Of a DNA stretch of 64,000 nt, positions 24,453 through 32,559 are shown one piece after another. The stretch comes from BRHc4a sp049323755. Lineage in GTDB: Bacteria; Bacillota; Desulfotomaculia; Desulfotomaculales; Desulfocucumaceae. Each line of letters begins with the position of its first letter. The first letter of the stretch is position 1. Where the stretch lies: contig JBMOPE010000028.1 in the NCBI GenBank assembly GCA_049323755.1, positions 109,025 to 173,024 on the forward strand. Reading direction: 5' to 3'. Below the pieces are notes generated by a model, which worked only from the letters and a program-made list of their open reading frames with translations, had not been told where the DNA came from and did not search any database. Position numbers and translations under genes: made by a program.

Positions 24453-25599
24453 GCAAAAAATTTGTGTTGTGACAGGCAGCAGGGCGGAATATGGACTGTT
24501 GTACTGGCTAATGAAAGAAATCCAGGACGATCCGGAGCTGGAATTGAAGGTCATTGTAACCGGCGCGCATTTATCGCCTGAATTTGGCAGTACATACAGG
24601 GTGATTGAAAAAGACGGTTTTGTTATTGATAAAAAGGTGGAGATGCTATTATCCAGCGATACGCCTGTTGGTATAGCCAAGTCAATTGGTATGGGAGTAA
24701 TTGGTTTTGCTGACGCGCTGGATGAATTAAATCCAGATTTGCTTGTTATGCTGGGTGATCGTTACGAAATACTGGCAGCAGCACAGGCGGCGCTGGTTGA
24801 AAAAATTCCTGTGGCGCATATCGGAGGCGGTGATATTACCGAAGGAGCATTTGATGAGGCGATAAGGCACAGTATTACCAAAATGGCTCATCTGCATTTT
24901 GTGACTAATGAAAACGCCGCCCGCATTGTGTGCCAGTTAGGGGAGGATCCTGAGAAGGTATTTAATGTTGGCAGTCCGGGACTGGATAATATAGTGAGGC
25001 TGAAACTATTAAGAAAAGAGGAACTGGAGGAAAGGCTTGGATTTAAATTCAGGGATAAGAATGTTCTGGTGACTTTTCATCCTGTCACACTTGACAGGGA
25101 ATCTTCATCTTACCAGTTCAATCAGCTGCTTTTAGCTCTTGAAAGTTTAGGTCCGGAAGTTGGACTGATTATAACCAAGCCAAATGCTGATACAGATGGT
25201 CGAAATTTAATAAAAATGACTGACGAATTCGTGGCAGGCCATAGCAATGCCAGGGCATATGTATCTCTGGGGCAGCTTTTATATTTAAGTGTTATAAGTC
25301 AGGTAGACGCTGTGGTTGGCAATTCTTCCAGCGGCCTTTATGAAGTGCCTTCTTTTAAAAAGCCTACAGTTAATATAGGGGACAGGCAGAAAGGGCGTTT
25401 GCAGGCAAGCTCAATTATAAACTGTGAGCCTGAGGCCTGTGCTATAGGCCAGGCCATTAAGGAAGCCTTTGACAAAGATTGCTCTGATACATTAAACCCC
25501 TATGGAGACGGAAATTCTTCTGTAAAGATAGTAAATATAATAAAAAAATTACCTGACTACAGGTTGTTGATAAAAAAACGCTTTTTTAAGGTGGATTGA
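24445..25599 (+). CDS. legG: Hydrolysing nucleotide-sugar 2-epimerase, LegG/NeuC-like
   Basis: 384 residues. KICVVTGSRAEYGLLYWLM is the NeuC/WecB opening; later GDRYEILAAAQAAL, HIGGGDITEGAFDEAIRHSI and GNSSSGLYEVPSF match the UDP-GlcNAc 2-epimerase family. LegG removes the nucleotide and inverts C2, giving the 2,4-diacetamido-2,4,6-trideoxy-mannose substrate of the synthase. An 8-base overlap with legC and a 6-base gap to legI support a single transcript. Confidence 0.9.
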   Translation: MYKQKICVVTGSRAEYGLLYWLMKEIQDDPELELKVIVTGAHLSPEFGSTYRVIEKDGFVIDKKVEMLLSSDTPVGIAKSIGMGVIGFADALDELNPDLLVMLGDRYEILAAAQAALVEKIPVAHIGGGDITEGAFDEAIRHSITKMAHLHFVTNENAARIVCQLGEDPEKVFNVGSPGLDNIVRLKLLRKEELEERLGFKFRDKNVLVTFHPVTLDRESSSYQFNQLLLALESLGPEVGLIITKPNADTDGRNLIKMTDEFVAGHSNARAYVSLGQLLYLSVISQVDAVVGNSSSGLYEVPSFKKPTVNIGDRQKGRLQASSIINCEPEACAIGQAIKEAFDKDCSDTLNPYGDGNSSVKIVNIIKKLPDYRLLIKKRFFKVD

Positions 25600-25605
25600 A
25601 ATTTT

Positions 25606-26691
25606 ATGTTTACTAAAGATGCTGTATACATAGTTGCCGAAGCGGGAGTCAATCACAACGGTTCGCTGGAAAGAGCCATGCAAATGATTGATATGGCAGT
25701 GGAGGCAGGGGCGGATGCTGTTAAGTTTCAATCATTTAAAGCCGATAATATTATAAGCGGCAGTGCTCCAAAAGCTGAATATCAGAAGAAGACTACTTCG
25801 GCTGAAGAGACTCAGCTGGCAATGGTAAAAAAACTTGAATTGAGCAGGGATGCGCATAAAGAGTTAATTGACCACTGCATTAGAAAGGGGATTCAGTTTT
25901 TATCCACACCTTTTGATATAGAGAGTGTTGAACTGCTGGTACATACCTTTGATCTTCCCCGGCTGAAAATTTCTTCGGGAGATTTAACTAATGGCCCGCT
26001 GCTTTTGAGGGCAGCGATGACTGAAAAGCAAATAATACTGTCAACCGGTATGAGCACAATTGGGGAAATTGAGACAGCTTTAGAGGTACTGGCCTTTGGT
26101 TATATCGCAAGGGGAGAAAAACCTTCTTCCGCCGCTTTTAAAAGAGCATACCGGTCTGAGGAAGGACAGAAGGCTTTGAGGGAAAAAGTGATTCTTCTTC
26201 ATTGTACAACTGAGTACCCGGCTCTTTTTACTGATTCAAATCTACGTGTTATTGATACCCTGCGCAGCACCTTTGGTTTGGCAGTAGGACTTTCAGACCA
26301 TACGCTGGGAATTGCCGTACCTATAGCGGCAGTGGCACGTGGGGCAGTTGTTATAGAAAAGCATTTTACTCTTGACCGTAATTTGCCGGGGCCTGATCAT
26401 AAAGCATCGCTGGAGCCTGCCGAGTTGATTGAAATGGTTCGTTCCATCCGTCAGGTTGAGGCGGCCCTTGGTTCACAGGTCAAAAAACCTGCCAGTTCTG
26501 AGTGCAAGAATATTACGGCGGCAAGAAAAAGCCTTGTGGCGGCAAAAGACATAACCGAGGGGGAGATATTTACGGAAGACAATCTTACATTTAAAAGACC
26601 GGGTAGCGGTATATCTCCTATGCAATACTGGGACTGGCTAGGCAAGAGTGCTGACAGAAGCTATAAAAGGGATGAGTTGGTCGGTGTATGA
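25606..26691 (+). CDS. legI: N-acetylneuraminate/legionaminate synthase, NeuB/LegI family
   Basis: 361 residues. VYIVAEAGVNHNGSLERA is the NeuB opening, FQSFKADNII and LKISSGDLTN follow, LLHCTTEYPALFTDSNLR and GLSDHTLGI are conserved catalytic segments, and VVIEKHFTLDRNLPGPDHKASL ends the TIM barrel. The last ~60 residues are the SAF (antifreeze-like) domain. It condenses phosphoenolpyruvate with the LegG product to make the nonulosonic acid. Legionaminic rather than sialic acid is inferred from the surrounding leg genes. Confidence 0.92.
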   Translation: MFTKDAVYIVAEAGVNHNGSLERAMQMIDMAVEAGADAVKFQSFKADNIISGSAPKAEYQKKTTSAEETQLAMVKKLELSRDAHKELIDHCIRKGIQFLSTPFDIESVELLVHTFDLPRLKISSGDLTNGPLLLRAAMTEKQIILSTGMSTIGEIETALEVLAFGYIARGEKPSSAAFKRAYRSEEGQKALREKVILLHCTTEYPALFTDSNLRVIDTLRSTFGLAVGLSDHTLGIAVPIAAVARGAVVIEKHFTLDRNLPGPDHKASLEPAELIEMVRSIRQVEAALGSQVKKPASSECKNITAARKSLVAAKDITEGEIFTEDNLTFKRPGSGISPMQYWDWLGKSADRSYKRDELVGV

Positions 26692-27326
26692 GTTATCCAG
26701 TCATAGTTATCGGAGGCGGAGGGCACGCAAAAGTACTGGTAGACGCATTGATTATTCAGTTATTTAGCATAAAGGGAATAACTGAACAGGATGAAAACAA
26801 ATGGGGCGGCGAAATGTTGGGCGTTCCGGTAATAGGAGGCGACGAAAAAGTTTTATTATATCCTCCGGACAAGGTCCAGCTGGTAAATGGATTGGGATCT
26901 GTAAAAAAAACCAGAAACCGAAGGTTAGCATATGAAAACTTCAAAAATAAAGGCTATACATTTGCCAGTGTTATCCATCCCTCAGCGGTTATAAGCATAG
27001 ATGTCGAATTATCGGAGGGTGTGCAAATAATGGCTGGGGCAATCATTCAGGCTGGAAGCCGCATAGGTGAAAATACAATAATAAACACCAAGGCCTCGGT
27101 TGATCACGATTGTATAATAGGCAATCACGTTCACGTTGCTTCCGGGGCTACACTTTCAGGCGGTGTTTGTGTTGGCGACGGGGTGCATATCGGTGCAGGG
27201 GCAACAGTCATGCAATATGTTAGCTTAGGCAAAAACAGTGTGGTGGGCGCGGGGGCGCTGGTAATTGAAGATGTCCCTGAGGGAGCCACTGTAGTGGGAG
27301 TGCCGGCAAAGGTGGTGCCACAATGA
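26688..27326 (+). CDS. legH: Sugar O/N-acetyltransferase, NeuD/PglD/LegH-like
   Basis: 212 residues, ATGA overlap with legI. PVIVIGGGGHAKVLVDAL is the Rossmann-like N-terminus of the NeuD/PglD family. Residues ~95-205 are left-handed beta-helix hexapeptide repeats (IMAGAIIQAGSRIGENTI, VHVASGATLSGGVCVGDGV). LegH N-acetylates the 4-amino sugar made by LegC, using acetyl-CoA. NeuD-type O-acetylation of the finished sugar is the other possibility. It overlaps ptmE by four bases. Confidence 0.88.
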   Translation: MSYPVIVIGGGGHAKVLVDALIIQLFSIKGITEQDENKWGGEMLGVPVIGGDEKVLLYPPDKVQLVNGLGSVKKTRNRRLAYENFKNKGYTFASVIHPSAVISIDVELSEGVQIMAGAIIQAGSRIGENTIINTKASVDHDCIIGNHVHVASGATLSGGVCVGDGVHIGAGATVMQYVSLGKNSVVGAGALVIEDVPEGATVVGVPAKVVPQ

Positions 27327-28402
27327 AAGACTGGCGGCAAGTAGTAATTTCACCCGCAACTCCTATTTTAAAAGCAATTGAAATAATTGATGCGGGGGCC
27401 TTGCAAATTGCCTTTGTTGTGGATGAAAAGAGGCGGCTGCTGGGTACGGTAACAGATGGAGATGTTCGAAGAGCGATTTTAAAAAGGATCCCTTTGGATA
27501 ACCCTGTTGCTAATATTATGAACAGCAATCCAACGGTTGTTCATAAGAACAAGAAGCGGAATGAAATACTGAAAATCATGAAAATGAAAGGTCTTCGCCA
27601 TATACCTGTTGTTGATGGCAATAGATGCCTGGTTAATGTTGAGGTTATGGAGGACCTTCTGCGCTCTGGGAAGATTGATAATTTTGTAGTACTGATGGCA
27701 GGAGGGTTGGGAACGCGTCTTCGTCCTTTAACAAGAGACTGCCCTAAGCCATTGTTGAAAGTTGGCAGCAAGCCTATACTGGAGACTATTTTAAATAATT
27801 TTATCGAATACGGCTTTAACAATTTTTTCATTTCGGTGAATTATAAGGCTGAAATGATTGAAAAGTATTTTGGTGACGGCAGCTCGTGGGGAGTAAGGAT
27901 TAATTATCTATACGAGGACAAAAGGCTGGGTACAGCAGGGGCTTTGGGTTTATTGCCGGAAAAGCCCGAATTGCCGATAGTGGTAATGAATGGAGATTTG
28001 TTGACTAGGGTGAATTTTCAACAGCTCCTGGCCTTTCATAACGAAAATAATGTTGCGGCCACTATGTGTGTGCGTGAGTTTGAGGTGCAGGTTCCATACG
28101 GGGTAGTAAATATTGACCAGCATCGGTTAAAAAAGATAGATGAAAAACCTCTGCACCGCTTTTTTGTAAATGCCGGCATTTATGTTTTAGATCCAGTGGT
28201 CCTGGATTTAATCCCCAAAGAAACATTCTTTGATATGCCTGAGCTGTTTGATAATTTAATTAAACAAAAGCAGGAAACAGCTGTTTTTCCTGTCCGTGAA
28301 TACTGGCTTGATATTGGCCAATTGGGAGATTATGAGCGTGCCAACGGGGAATATAAAAATATTTTTGATGTCGAAACATTACGTAATAAATCTACTATGT
28401 AA
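27323..28402 (+). CDS. ptmE: CBS-domain nucleotidyltransferase, PtmE-like (glucosamine-1-phosphate guanylyltransferase)
   Basis: 359 residues. Residues 1-~120 hold two CBS motifs (GTVTDGDVRRAILK, then MKGLRHIPVVDGN). Residues 125-137 (MAGGLGTRLRPLT) open a sugar-nucleotide pyrophosphorylase domain with VMNGDLLTRVNF and YWLDIGQLGDY. This CBS plus NTP_transferase combination is that of Campylobacter PtmE, which makes the GDP-linked glucosamine precursor of legionaminic acid, and it is the main reason for preferring GDP-linked legionaminate over UDP-linked sialate. It ends the island; fliD follows after 80 bases. Confidence 0.85.
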   Translation: MKDWRQVVISPATPILKAIEIIDAGALQIAFVVDEKRRLLGTVTDGDVRRAILKRIPLDNPVANIMNSNPTVVHKNKKRNEILKIMKMKGLRHIPVVDGNRCLVNVEVMEDLLRSGKIDNFVVLMAGGLGTRLRPLTRDCPKPLLKVGSKPILETILNNFIEYGFNNFFISVNYKAEMIEKYFGDGSSWGVRINYLYEDKRLGTAGALGLLPEKPELPIVVMNGDLLTRVNFQQLLAFHNENNVAATMCVREFEVQVPYGVVNIDQHRLKKIDEKPLHRFFVNAGIYVLDPVVLDLIPKETFFDMPELFDNLIKQKQETAVFPVREYWLDIGQLGDYERANGEYKNIFDVETLRNKSTM

Positions 28403-28482
28403 TTTCAAATAAAAATGCTAAAGTTTTTTACCATTTTTTACGAAATATATGGTAGACTATGTAACCAGAAGGTGGGATAGGC

Positions 28483-30024
28483 ATGAGCAACATGCTGCGC
28501 ATAGGTGGTCTGGTCAGTGGCATGGACATTGACCAGATAGTAAAAGATTTGATGAAGGCCCAGCGCATGAGGGTTGATAGTATTAAACAGAAGAGGCAGC
28601 AGGTTGAGTGGAAGAGGGACGACTATAGAACTCTGAATAGTTCACTGATGACCCTCAGGAATACAACATTTAATATGAAGCTTGAGGGTACGTATAAGAC
28701 AATGAAGGCCACATCCGGCAACGAAAATGTGGTAAAGGTATCTGCAACTAGCACCGCCTCTACTGGAATATACACAATAAAAGTAGACAGTCTTGCTGAA
28801 GGCGCATATGTCACCAGTACTGCCGCCATGGGTTCAGCGGCCGATAAGAGTACTCTGCAGACGCAGTTTGGCCTAGGCTCAGCCGAGGATATAAAGCTAA
28901 GCATAAATGGCGTGGAGTTAACCATTAACACCGGGACCGATAGTATATATACTTTAACGCAAAAAATAAATGAACTAAAAAAGGCAGATGGGACCAGTGT
29001 AGGAATTAATGCCAACTATGATGCCAATTTGGACAGAATTTTCCTCAATACTACTGCTACTGGTAGCGCGGCGGAGATAAACCTGTCCCAGGTTACACCG
29101 GATCCAGCCACCGGGACAAATATGCTTGGACTTTTAAAAATTGATTCATATACCTATCCTGTTAATGGTAAAAATGCAAAGTTTGACCTAAACGGAACAA
29201 TAGGTTTAGAGCAGTCAAGCAATGAGTTTACAATATCTGGAGTAAAATATACCCTTACAGGAACTTCTGCGGCCTCTGTAACGGTTCAGATTACCAGGGA
29301 CACAGACGCTGTATACAATTCGATAAAATCTTTTATCGAGCAGTATAATACCACGATTGACCTGATAAACAAGGAGCTTACTGAGGAGCGTTATAGTGAT
29401 TTCCTGCCTCTAACGGACGATCAGAGAGAGGAACTCTCTGATGACCAGGAAAAGAAGTGGGAGGAGAAAGCCCAAAGCGGAATACTTAGAAATGATTCAT
29501 TAATGTCTGGAATTATAAGCAAGATAAGGTCTTCGATGAGTGGTATTGTGAGTGGTATTTCCTCTGTTACCGTTGACGGTAAAACTGTAACACATAATTC
29601 GCTCTCAGCCATAGGCATTATTACCAAAGATTATACAGATGGCGGAAAACTATATCTAAAGAATGATGGAGCTGATTTAAAGAAAGCCATTGAATCTGAC
29701 CAGGAGGGAATAATTAAGTTATTTACACAGGATTCTTCTGTAAGCGGGGAAGTAGGCATTGCCAGAAGACTGTATAATGAATTGGACAGGGGAGTTGACC
29801 TTATAATAGATAAGGCCAGTGTTTCTTCAACATACAGTATTTATGATGACAGCACCCTTGGTAAACAGTTGAGGGATTATGACAAGCAGATTTCTGCTTG
29901 GGAGACACGATTAGTTGAAATAGAAGATCGTTATTGGAGACAATTTACGGCAATGGAAAAGGCCATATCCCAAATGAATGCGCAAAGTGCTTGGTTGAGC
30001 CAGCAGTTGGGCGGGTCGCAATAG
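28483..30024 (+). CDS. fliD: Flagellar filament cap protein FliD (HAP2)
   Basis: 513 residues. MLRIGGLVSGMDIDQIVKDLMKAQRMRVD is the FliD N-terminal signature (FliD_N). The middle holds Ig-like Ser/Thr-rich domains, and the C-terminal ~250 residues (SIKSFIEQYNTTIDLIN, QITRDTDAVYN, RYWRQFTAMEKAISQMNAQSAWLSQQL) are the FliD_C coiled region. It is secreted by the flagellar export system and forms the pentameric cap that folds flagellin at the filament tip. GAAGGTGGGATAGG precedes the ATG. fliS follows. Confidence 0.95.
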   Translation: MSNMLRIGGLVSGMDIDQIVKDLMKAQRMRVDSIKQKRQQVEWKRDDYRTLNSSLMTLRNTTFNMKLEGTYKTMKATSGNENVVKVSATSTASTGIYTIKVDSLAEGAYVTSTAAMGSAADKSTLQTQFGLGSAEDIKLSINGVELTINTGTDSIYTLTQKINELKKADGTSVGINANYDANLDRIFLNTTATGSAAEINLSQVTPDPATGTNMLGLLKIDSYTYPVNGKNAKFDLNGTIGLEQSSNEFTISGVKYTLTGTSAASVTVQITRDTDAVYNSIKSFIEQYNTTIDLINKELTEERYSDFLPLTDDQREELSDDQEKKWEEKAQSGILRNDSLMSGIISKIRSSMSGIVSGISSVTVDGKTVTHNSLSAIGIITKDYTDGGKLYLKNDGADLKKAIESDQEGIIKLFTQDSSVSGEVGIARRLYNELDRGVDLIIDKASVSSTYSIYDDSTLGKQLRDYDKQISAWETRLVEIEDRYWRQFTAMEKAISQMNAQSAWLSQQLGGSQ

Positions 30025-30049
30025 ATTATTAATTCGGAGGTAGATATTA

Positions 30050-30430
30050 TTGAGTATGCCAAATCCATATATGCAGTATCAGAATAATGCAGTGAACAGC
30101 GCAAGTTCTGGCGACCTTTTGATGATGCTTTACGATGGACTGGTTAAATTTCTAAAGATAGCAATAGATTCAATGGAAAAAAAGAATTTGAGTGGAGCCA
30201 ATGACGCGCTTATTAGGTCACAGGACATATTAAACTACCTGGATGAAACTCTGGATGAGAGATTTGATATCTCAAAAAACTTATCATTACTATATGATTT
30301 TATGAAGAATCATTTAGTAGAAGCAAATATAAAAAAAGATCCTCAAAAAGTTAAGGACGTTCTTGATATTATTTTGGATATGAGAAATACTTGGCGGCAG
30401 GCTTCAATTATGGCTAAAACAAATGGTTAG
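30050..30430 (+). CDS. fliS: Flagellin export chaperone FliS
   Basis: 126 residues from TTG 30050, chosen because CGGAGG ends nine bases upstream; the ATG at 30056 is farther. YMQYQNNAVNSASSGDLLMMLYDGLVKFLKIA is the FliS signature. Helical cytoplasmic chaperone that holds flagellin in an unfolded, export-ready state. It lies in the usual fliD-fliS order and is followed 4 bases later by a small coiled-coil gene. Confidence 0.95.
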   Translation: MSMPNPYMQYQNNAVNSASSGDLLMMLYDGLVKFLKIAIDSMEKKNLSGANDALIRSQDILNYLDETLDERFDISKNLSLLYDFMKNHLVEANIKKDPQKVKDVLDIILDMRNTWRQASIMAKTNG

Positions 30431-30433
30431 AAC

Positions 30434-30916
30434 ATGAACAAAAATACGAAGGTGGAAATACTGTTAAAAGATTTGATGGAAATCCATGGGCATAAACATG
30501 AATTGTTTGGAGAAATGCTCGGTATAACTTTGTCTATACAAAAACTAACAATGCCTGATCAATTGGAGGAAATGATTGAGCTTCTCGAAGCCAGGCAGGT
30601 ATGTATTGAAAAAATTGATATAATTGAAAAAGAAATTATTAGAATATCGCATAGAATATTTGACAAAGAAAAAAGTGGCAAAAATTTAAGTTTTTGCGAA
30701 AATGAATTAGAGTTGATTGAGGAACTGAAGAGGCAGGAAATTCAATTAGTTAAACAAATGTTAGAATTGGATGAAATGCAAAAAGATAACTTAGAATTAG
30801 GTTTAAACAATTTAAAAAATCAGATAGAAAGAATTAGAGCCAGGTGGAAAACATTTAACGCATACCGTGGGAAACCTGCTCTTAGTCAAAGTGTATTTTT
30901 GGATGAAAAAAAATGA
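30434..30916 (+). CDS. FliT/FlgN-like coiled-coil protein, probable export chaperone
   Basis: 160 residues, almost wholly helical with heptads (LLEARQVCIEKIDIIEKEII, ELIEELKRQEIQLVKQMLELDEMQ). Position directly after fliS is that of fliT in many bacteria. LLEARQVCIEKID is also like the FlgN family core. I therefore call it a FliT/FlgN-type chaperone for FliD or HAP proteins. The family assignment is by position and pattern, not by a strong motif. Confidence 0.65.
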   Translation: MNKNTKVEILLKDLMEIHGHKHELFGEMLGITLSIQKLTMPDQLEEMIELLEARQVCIEKIDIIEKEIIRISHRIFDKEKSGKNLSFCENELELIEELKRQEIQLVKQMLELDEMQKDNLELGLNNLKNQIERIRARWKTFNAYRGKPALSQSVFLDEKK

Positions 30917-30942
30917 ATTATAAATAAGTGGGGGATCGGGAT

Positions 30943-31302
30943 ATGAAAGTGGAAGGTATGCGTGAAATTCAGTCAATTTTTCCATTAAAGCCGGTTTCAA
31001 GAAATGAGGTCGGAAGCTCAGATAAACAGCCGGCAAATGAGGTTGGAAAACAGGGCGTAACAGAAGAAGAACAAAGGGAAAACATGACAGTGGAGAAGGC
31101 TGTCGAATTGATTAACAAGACCATGGAAAGCTATAATACTGAGCTACAGTTTACACTGCACAAGGACAGCGGTGAATACATGGTAAAGATCATTAATTCA
31201 AAGGATCATAGTGTGGTCAGGGAAATACCACCGGAGAGAGTGCTTGATATGGTGGCTCACTTTAAAAAACTTTTAGGAATAGTTGTGGATAAGTTTATTT
31301 GA
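30943..31302 (+). CDS. flaG: Flagellar protein FlaG
   Basis: 119 residues. The ATG at 30943 is preceded by GGGGGATCGGG; an upstream GTG at 30928 lies over the ribosome binding site. The core NKTMESYNTELQFTLHKDSG followed by MVKIINSKDHSVVREIPPERVLDMVAHFKKLLG is a good FlaG match. FlaG influences filament length in several bacteria; the mechanism is poorly known. It ends the fliD operon before the terminator at 31329-31362. Confidence 0.9.
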   Translation: MKVEGMREIQSIFPLKPVSRNEVGSSDKQPANEVGKQGVTEEEQRENMTVEKAVELINKTMESYNTELQFTLHKDSGEYMVKIINSKDHSVVREIPPERVLDMVAHFKKLLGIVVDKFI

Positions 31303-31328
31303 AAATTTACTTTTAGGAAAATTGATTC

Positions 31329-31362
31329 AAACCGGGAACATGAAAATAGTCCCGGTTTTTTC
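31329..31362 (+). terminator. Rho-independent terminator after flaG
   Basis: AAACCGGGA (31329-31337) and TCCCGGTTT (31350-31358) form a 9-bp stem with a 12-base loop, followed directly by more T (TTTTTT in all). It is the clearest terminator in the window and separates the fliD operon from the gene-free region ahead of flgB. Confidence 0.85.
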
Positions 31363-31461
31363 ATGTTGTAGCCAGGAAACTATGCTCTGTGGATAACTTA
31401 AAAGACACTATAGGGTAGGCCTGGAAAAACAACCCCATGTGCTAACGGGTTCTCCGGCTGA

Positions 31462-31592
31462 ACCGGTTCTAAAAAACTCATGGCCAACGGAATACCGACC
31501 GCCCTCGAAAGGCCCGTCCTGGGCCTTTCGGGATTCCGCAGCGTCCTGCTGTCGGATCGGTATTCCGTAATCCTTCTTCGTTAAGAACCGGT
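31462..31592 (+). ncRNA. Candidate structured RNA element with nested helices and two GTCCT loops
   Basis: The outer helix is ACCGGTTCT (31462-31470) with AGAACCGGT (31584-31592). Inside lies a perfect 12-bp helix, ACGGAATACCGA (31487-31498) with TCGGTATTCCGT (31557-31568). That encloses two hairpins: CGAAAGGCCC-GTCCT-GGGCCTTTCG (31506-31530, 10 bp) and CAGC-GTCCT-GCTG (31539-31551), the latter extended by TCCG/CGGA around a bulged T. Both have the loop GTCCT. A three-way junction of this kind is unlikely by chance. There is no T-run after it, so it is not a simple terminator. Direction of transcription is unknown. Confidence 0.45.
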
Positions 31593-31702
31593 AATAGCCA
31601 TTGAAATGTTAACACACGGAGCTGTTTTTCCCTGCCTCTATGAATGTCGTTATCGGGTCGCCTGGAGGGTGAATTAGTTCTATGGCCCCTACTGAAGTAT
31701 TA

Positions 31703-31799
31703 CATTTTTCTTAATTGAAAAATGAGCCTTACAATAGATTGTTATTAATATATGGTATTGATGTTGTATATACCCAATTGTTAGGCTCTTGCATAAGAG
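31703..31799 (+). repeat. Second group of inverted repeats in the flaG-flgB gap
   Basis: CATTTTTC-TTAATT-GAAAAATG (31703-31724) is an 8-bp hairpin. GAGCCTTACAAT (31724-31735) pairs with ATTGTTAGGCTC (31777-31788) with one mismatch. CTCTT-GCAT-AAGAG (31786-31799) is a small hairpin that shares bases with it, so the two pairings exclude each other. Confidence 0.5.
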
Positions 31800-32055
31800 G
31801 CGGACTGTCTCGACCGGGTTGTCTTAATTACTCGATAACTATAGACAAAAAGACCCTGTGGAGGTCATGAGCAAAGACTCGGTGAAAGTGAGAATAAAGA
31901 CCTATCCAAAAATAAGAAAAATGTTACAATTTTTTTCAGGGAACAAATAGGACCCCAAAAGGCTCTAAAAATAAGGCGAAAATTTTTTAGAAAAATCAAT
32001 AATTTATAAAAAAAAGTAGAAATATACGAGTTTTTAGAAGGAATAAAAGGAAAAG

Positions 32056-32083
32056 TTGTTGAATAATAGCGTTAACATATAAG
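32056..32083 (+). promoter_or_regulatory. Candidate vegetative promoter for the flgB (fla/che) operon
   Basis: TTGTTG (32056-32061) and TATAAG (32078-32083) with a 16-base spacer match the SigA boxes 4/6 and 5/6. Transcription would start near 32090, some 60 bases before the flgB start at 32151. It is in the only gap upstream of the operon, but the match is moderate and the region is AT-rich, so chance matches are easy. Confidence 0.35.
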
Positions 32084-32150
32084 TAAAACCTTGGAAATCC
32101 CCGACGGGCAGAGAATAATTAGCAATTTTGAAGATATCGGAGGGATACTG

Positions 32151-32555
32151 GTGAACCTTTTTGACAGTCCTGTCATGGTTGCACTGGCCAAGCAGTTGGA
32201 CTCATCCTCGCTTACTCAGAAAGTAATCGCAAACAATGTCGCCAACGTAAATACTCCGGGATTTAAAAAATCCCAAGTTTCCTTCCAGGAAGAATTAAGA
32301 AGGGCCCTTGATACCAGAGCTCCTGCCCTTGTCACCACAAATTCCAGGCATTTAGGCGGAAAGATGAATATCACCCAGGTAGGCCCCAGGGTGGTACAGG
32401 AAACCGGTACAACAATGCTGTACGGTGAAAACAATGTTGATATTGACCAGGAAATGGTGAATTTAGCCACCAATACCATTTTGTATGATGTTGCCGCCAC
32501 GCGATTATCCGGCAAGATGGGAATGCTGGGCTATGTTATCAAGGGAGGAAGATAA
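32151..32555 (+). CDS. flgB: Flagellar basal-body rod protein FlgB
   Basis: 134 residues from GTG 32151, preceded by GGAGGGA (32139-32145). The open frame continues upstream to a TTG at 32091 without a ribosome binding site, and FlgB proteins begin close to LFDSPVMVALAKQLD, so the later start is right. NNVANVNTPGFKK is the axial-protein motif. FlgB is the proximal rod subunit, exported by the flagellar apparatus. It is the first gene of the long fla/che operon. Confidence 0.93.
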   Translation: MNLFDSPVMVALAKQLDSSSLTQKVIANNVANVNTPGFKKSQVSFQEELRRALDTRAPALVTTNSRHLGGKMNITQVGPRVVQETGTTMLYGENNVDIDQEMVNLATNTILYDVAATRLSGKMGMLGYVIKGGR

Positions 32556-32559
32556 ATAA

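Larger units (their letters stand above)
31363..32090 (+). other. Gene-free, inverted-repeat-rich region between flaG and flgB
   Basis: No credible coding frame is seen on either strand. The first half is structured: nested helices at 31462-31592 and further hairpins at 31703-31724, 31724-31788 and 31786-31799. Bases 31801-31900 contain short stretches resembling domain V of 23S rRNA (see findings). From ~31900 to 32050 it is A/T-rich with A-runs and T-runs, then a promoter candidate at 32056-32083. It could encode a structured RNA, be the remnant of a mobile element, or both. Confidence 0.6.

Noticed and set aside
28419..28454. SigD-like promoter for fliD (TAAA ... CGAAATAT)
   Set aside because: The spacer is 18 bases and the -10 matches only about half of the consensus. 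A 6-bp inverted repeat (TACCAT/ATGGTA, 28429-28454) is there but too short to call an operator.
31840..31910. c-di-GMP riboswitch upstream of the flgB operon
   Set aside because: GAGCAAAGACTC is reminiscent of the GEMM core, but the conserved GGGCAAACC and the tetraloop-receptor helices are missing.
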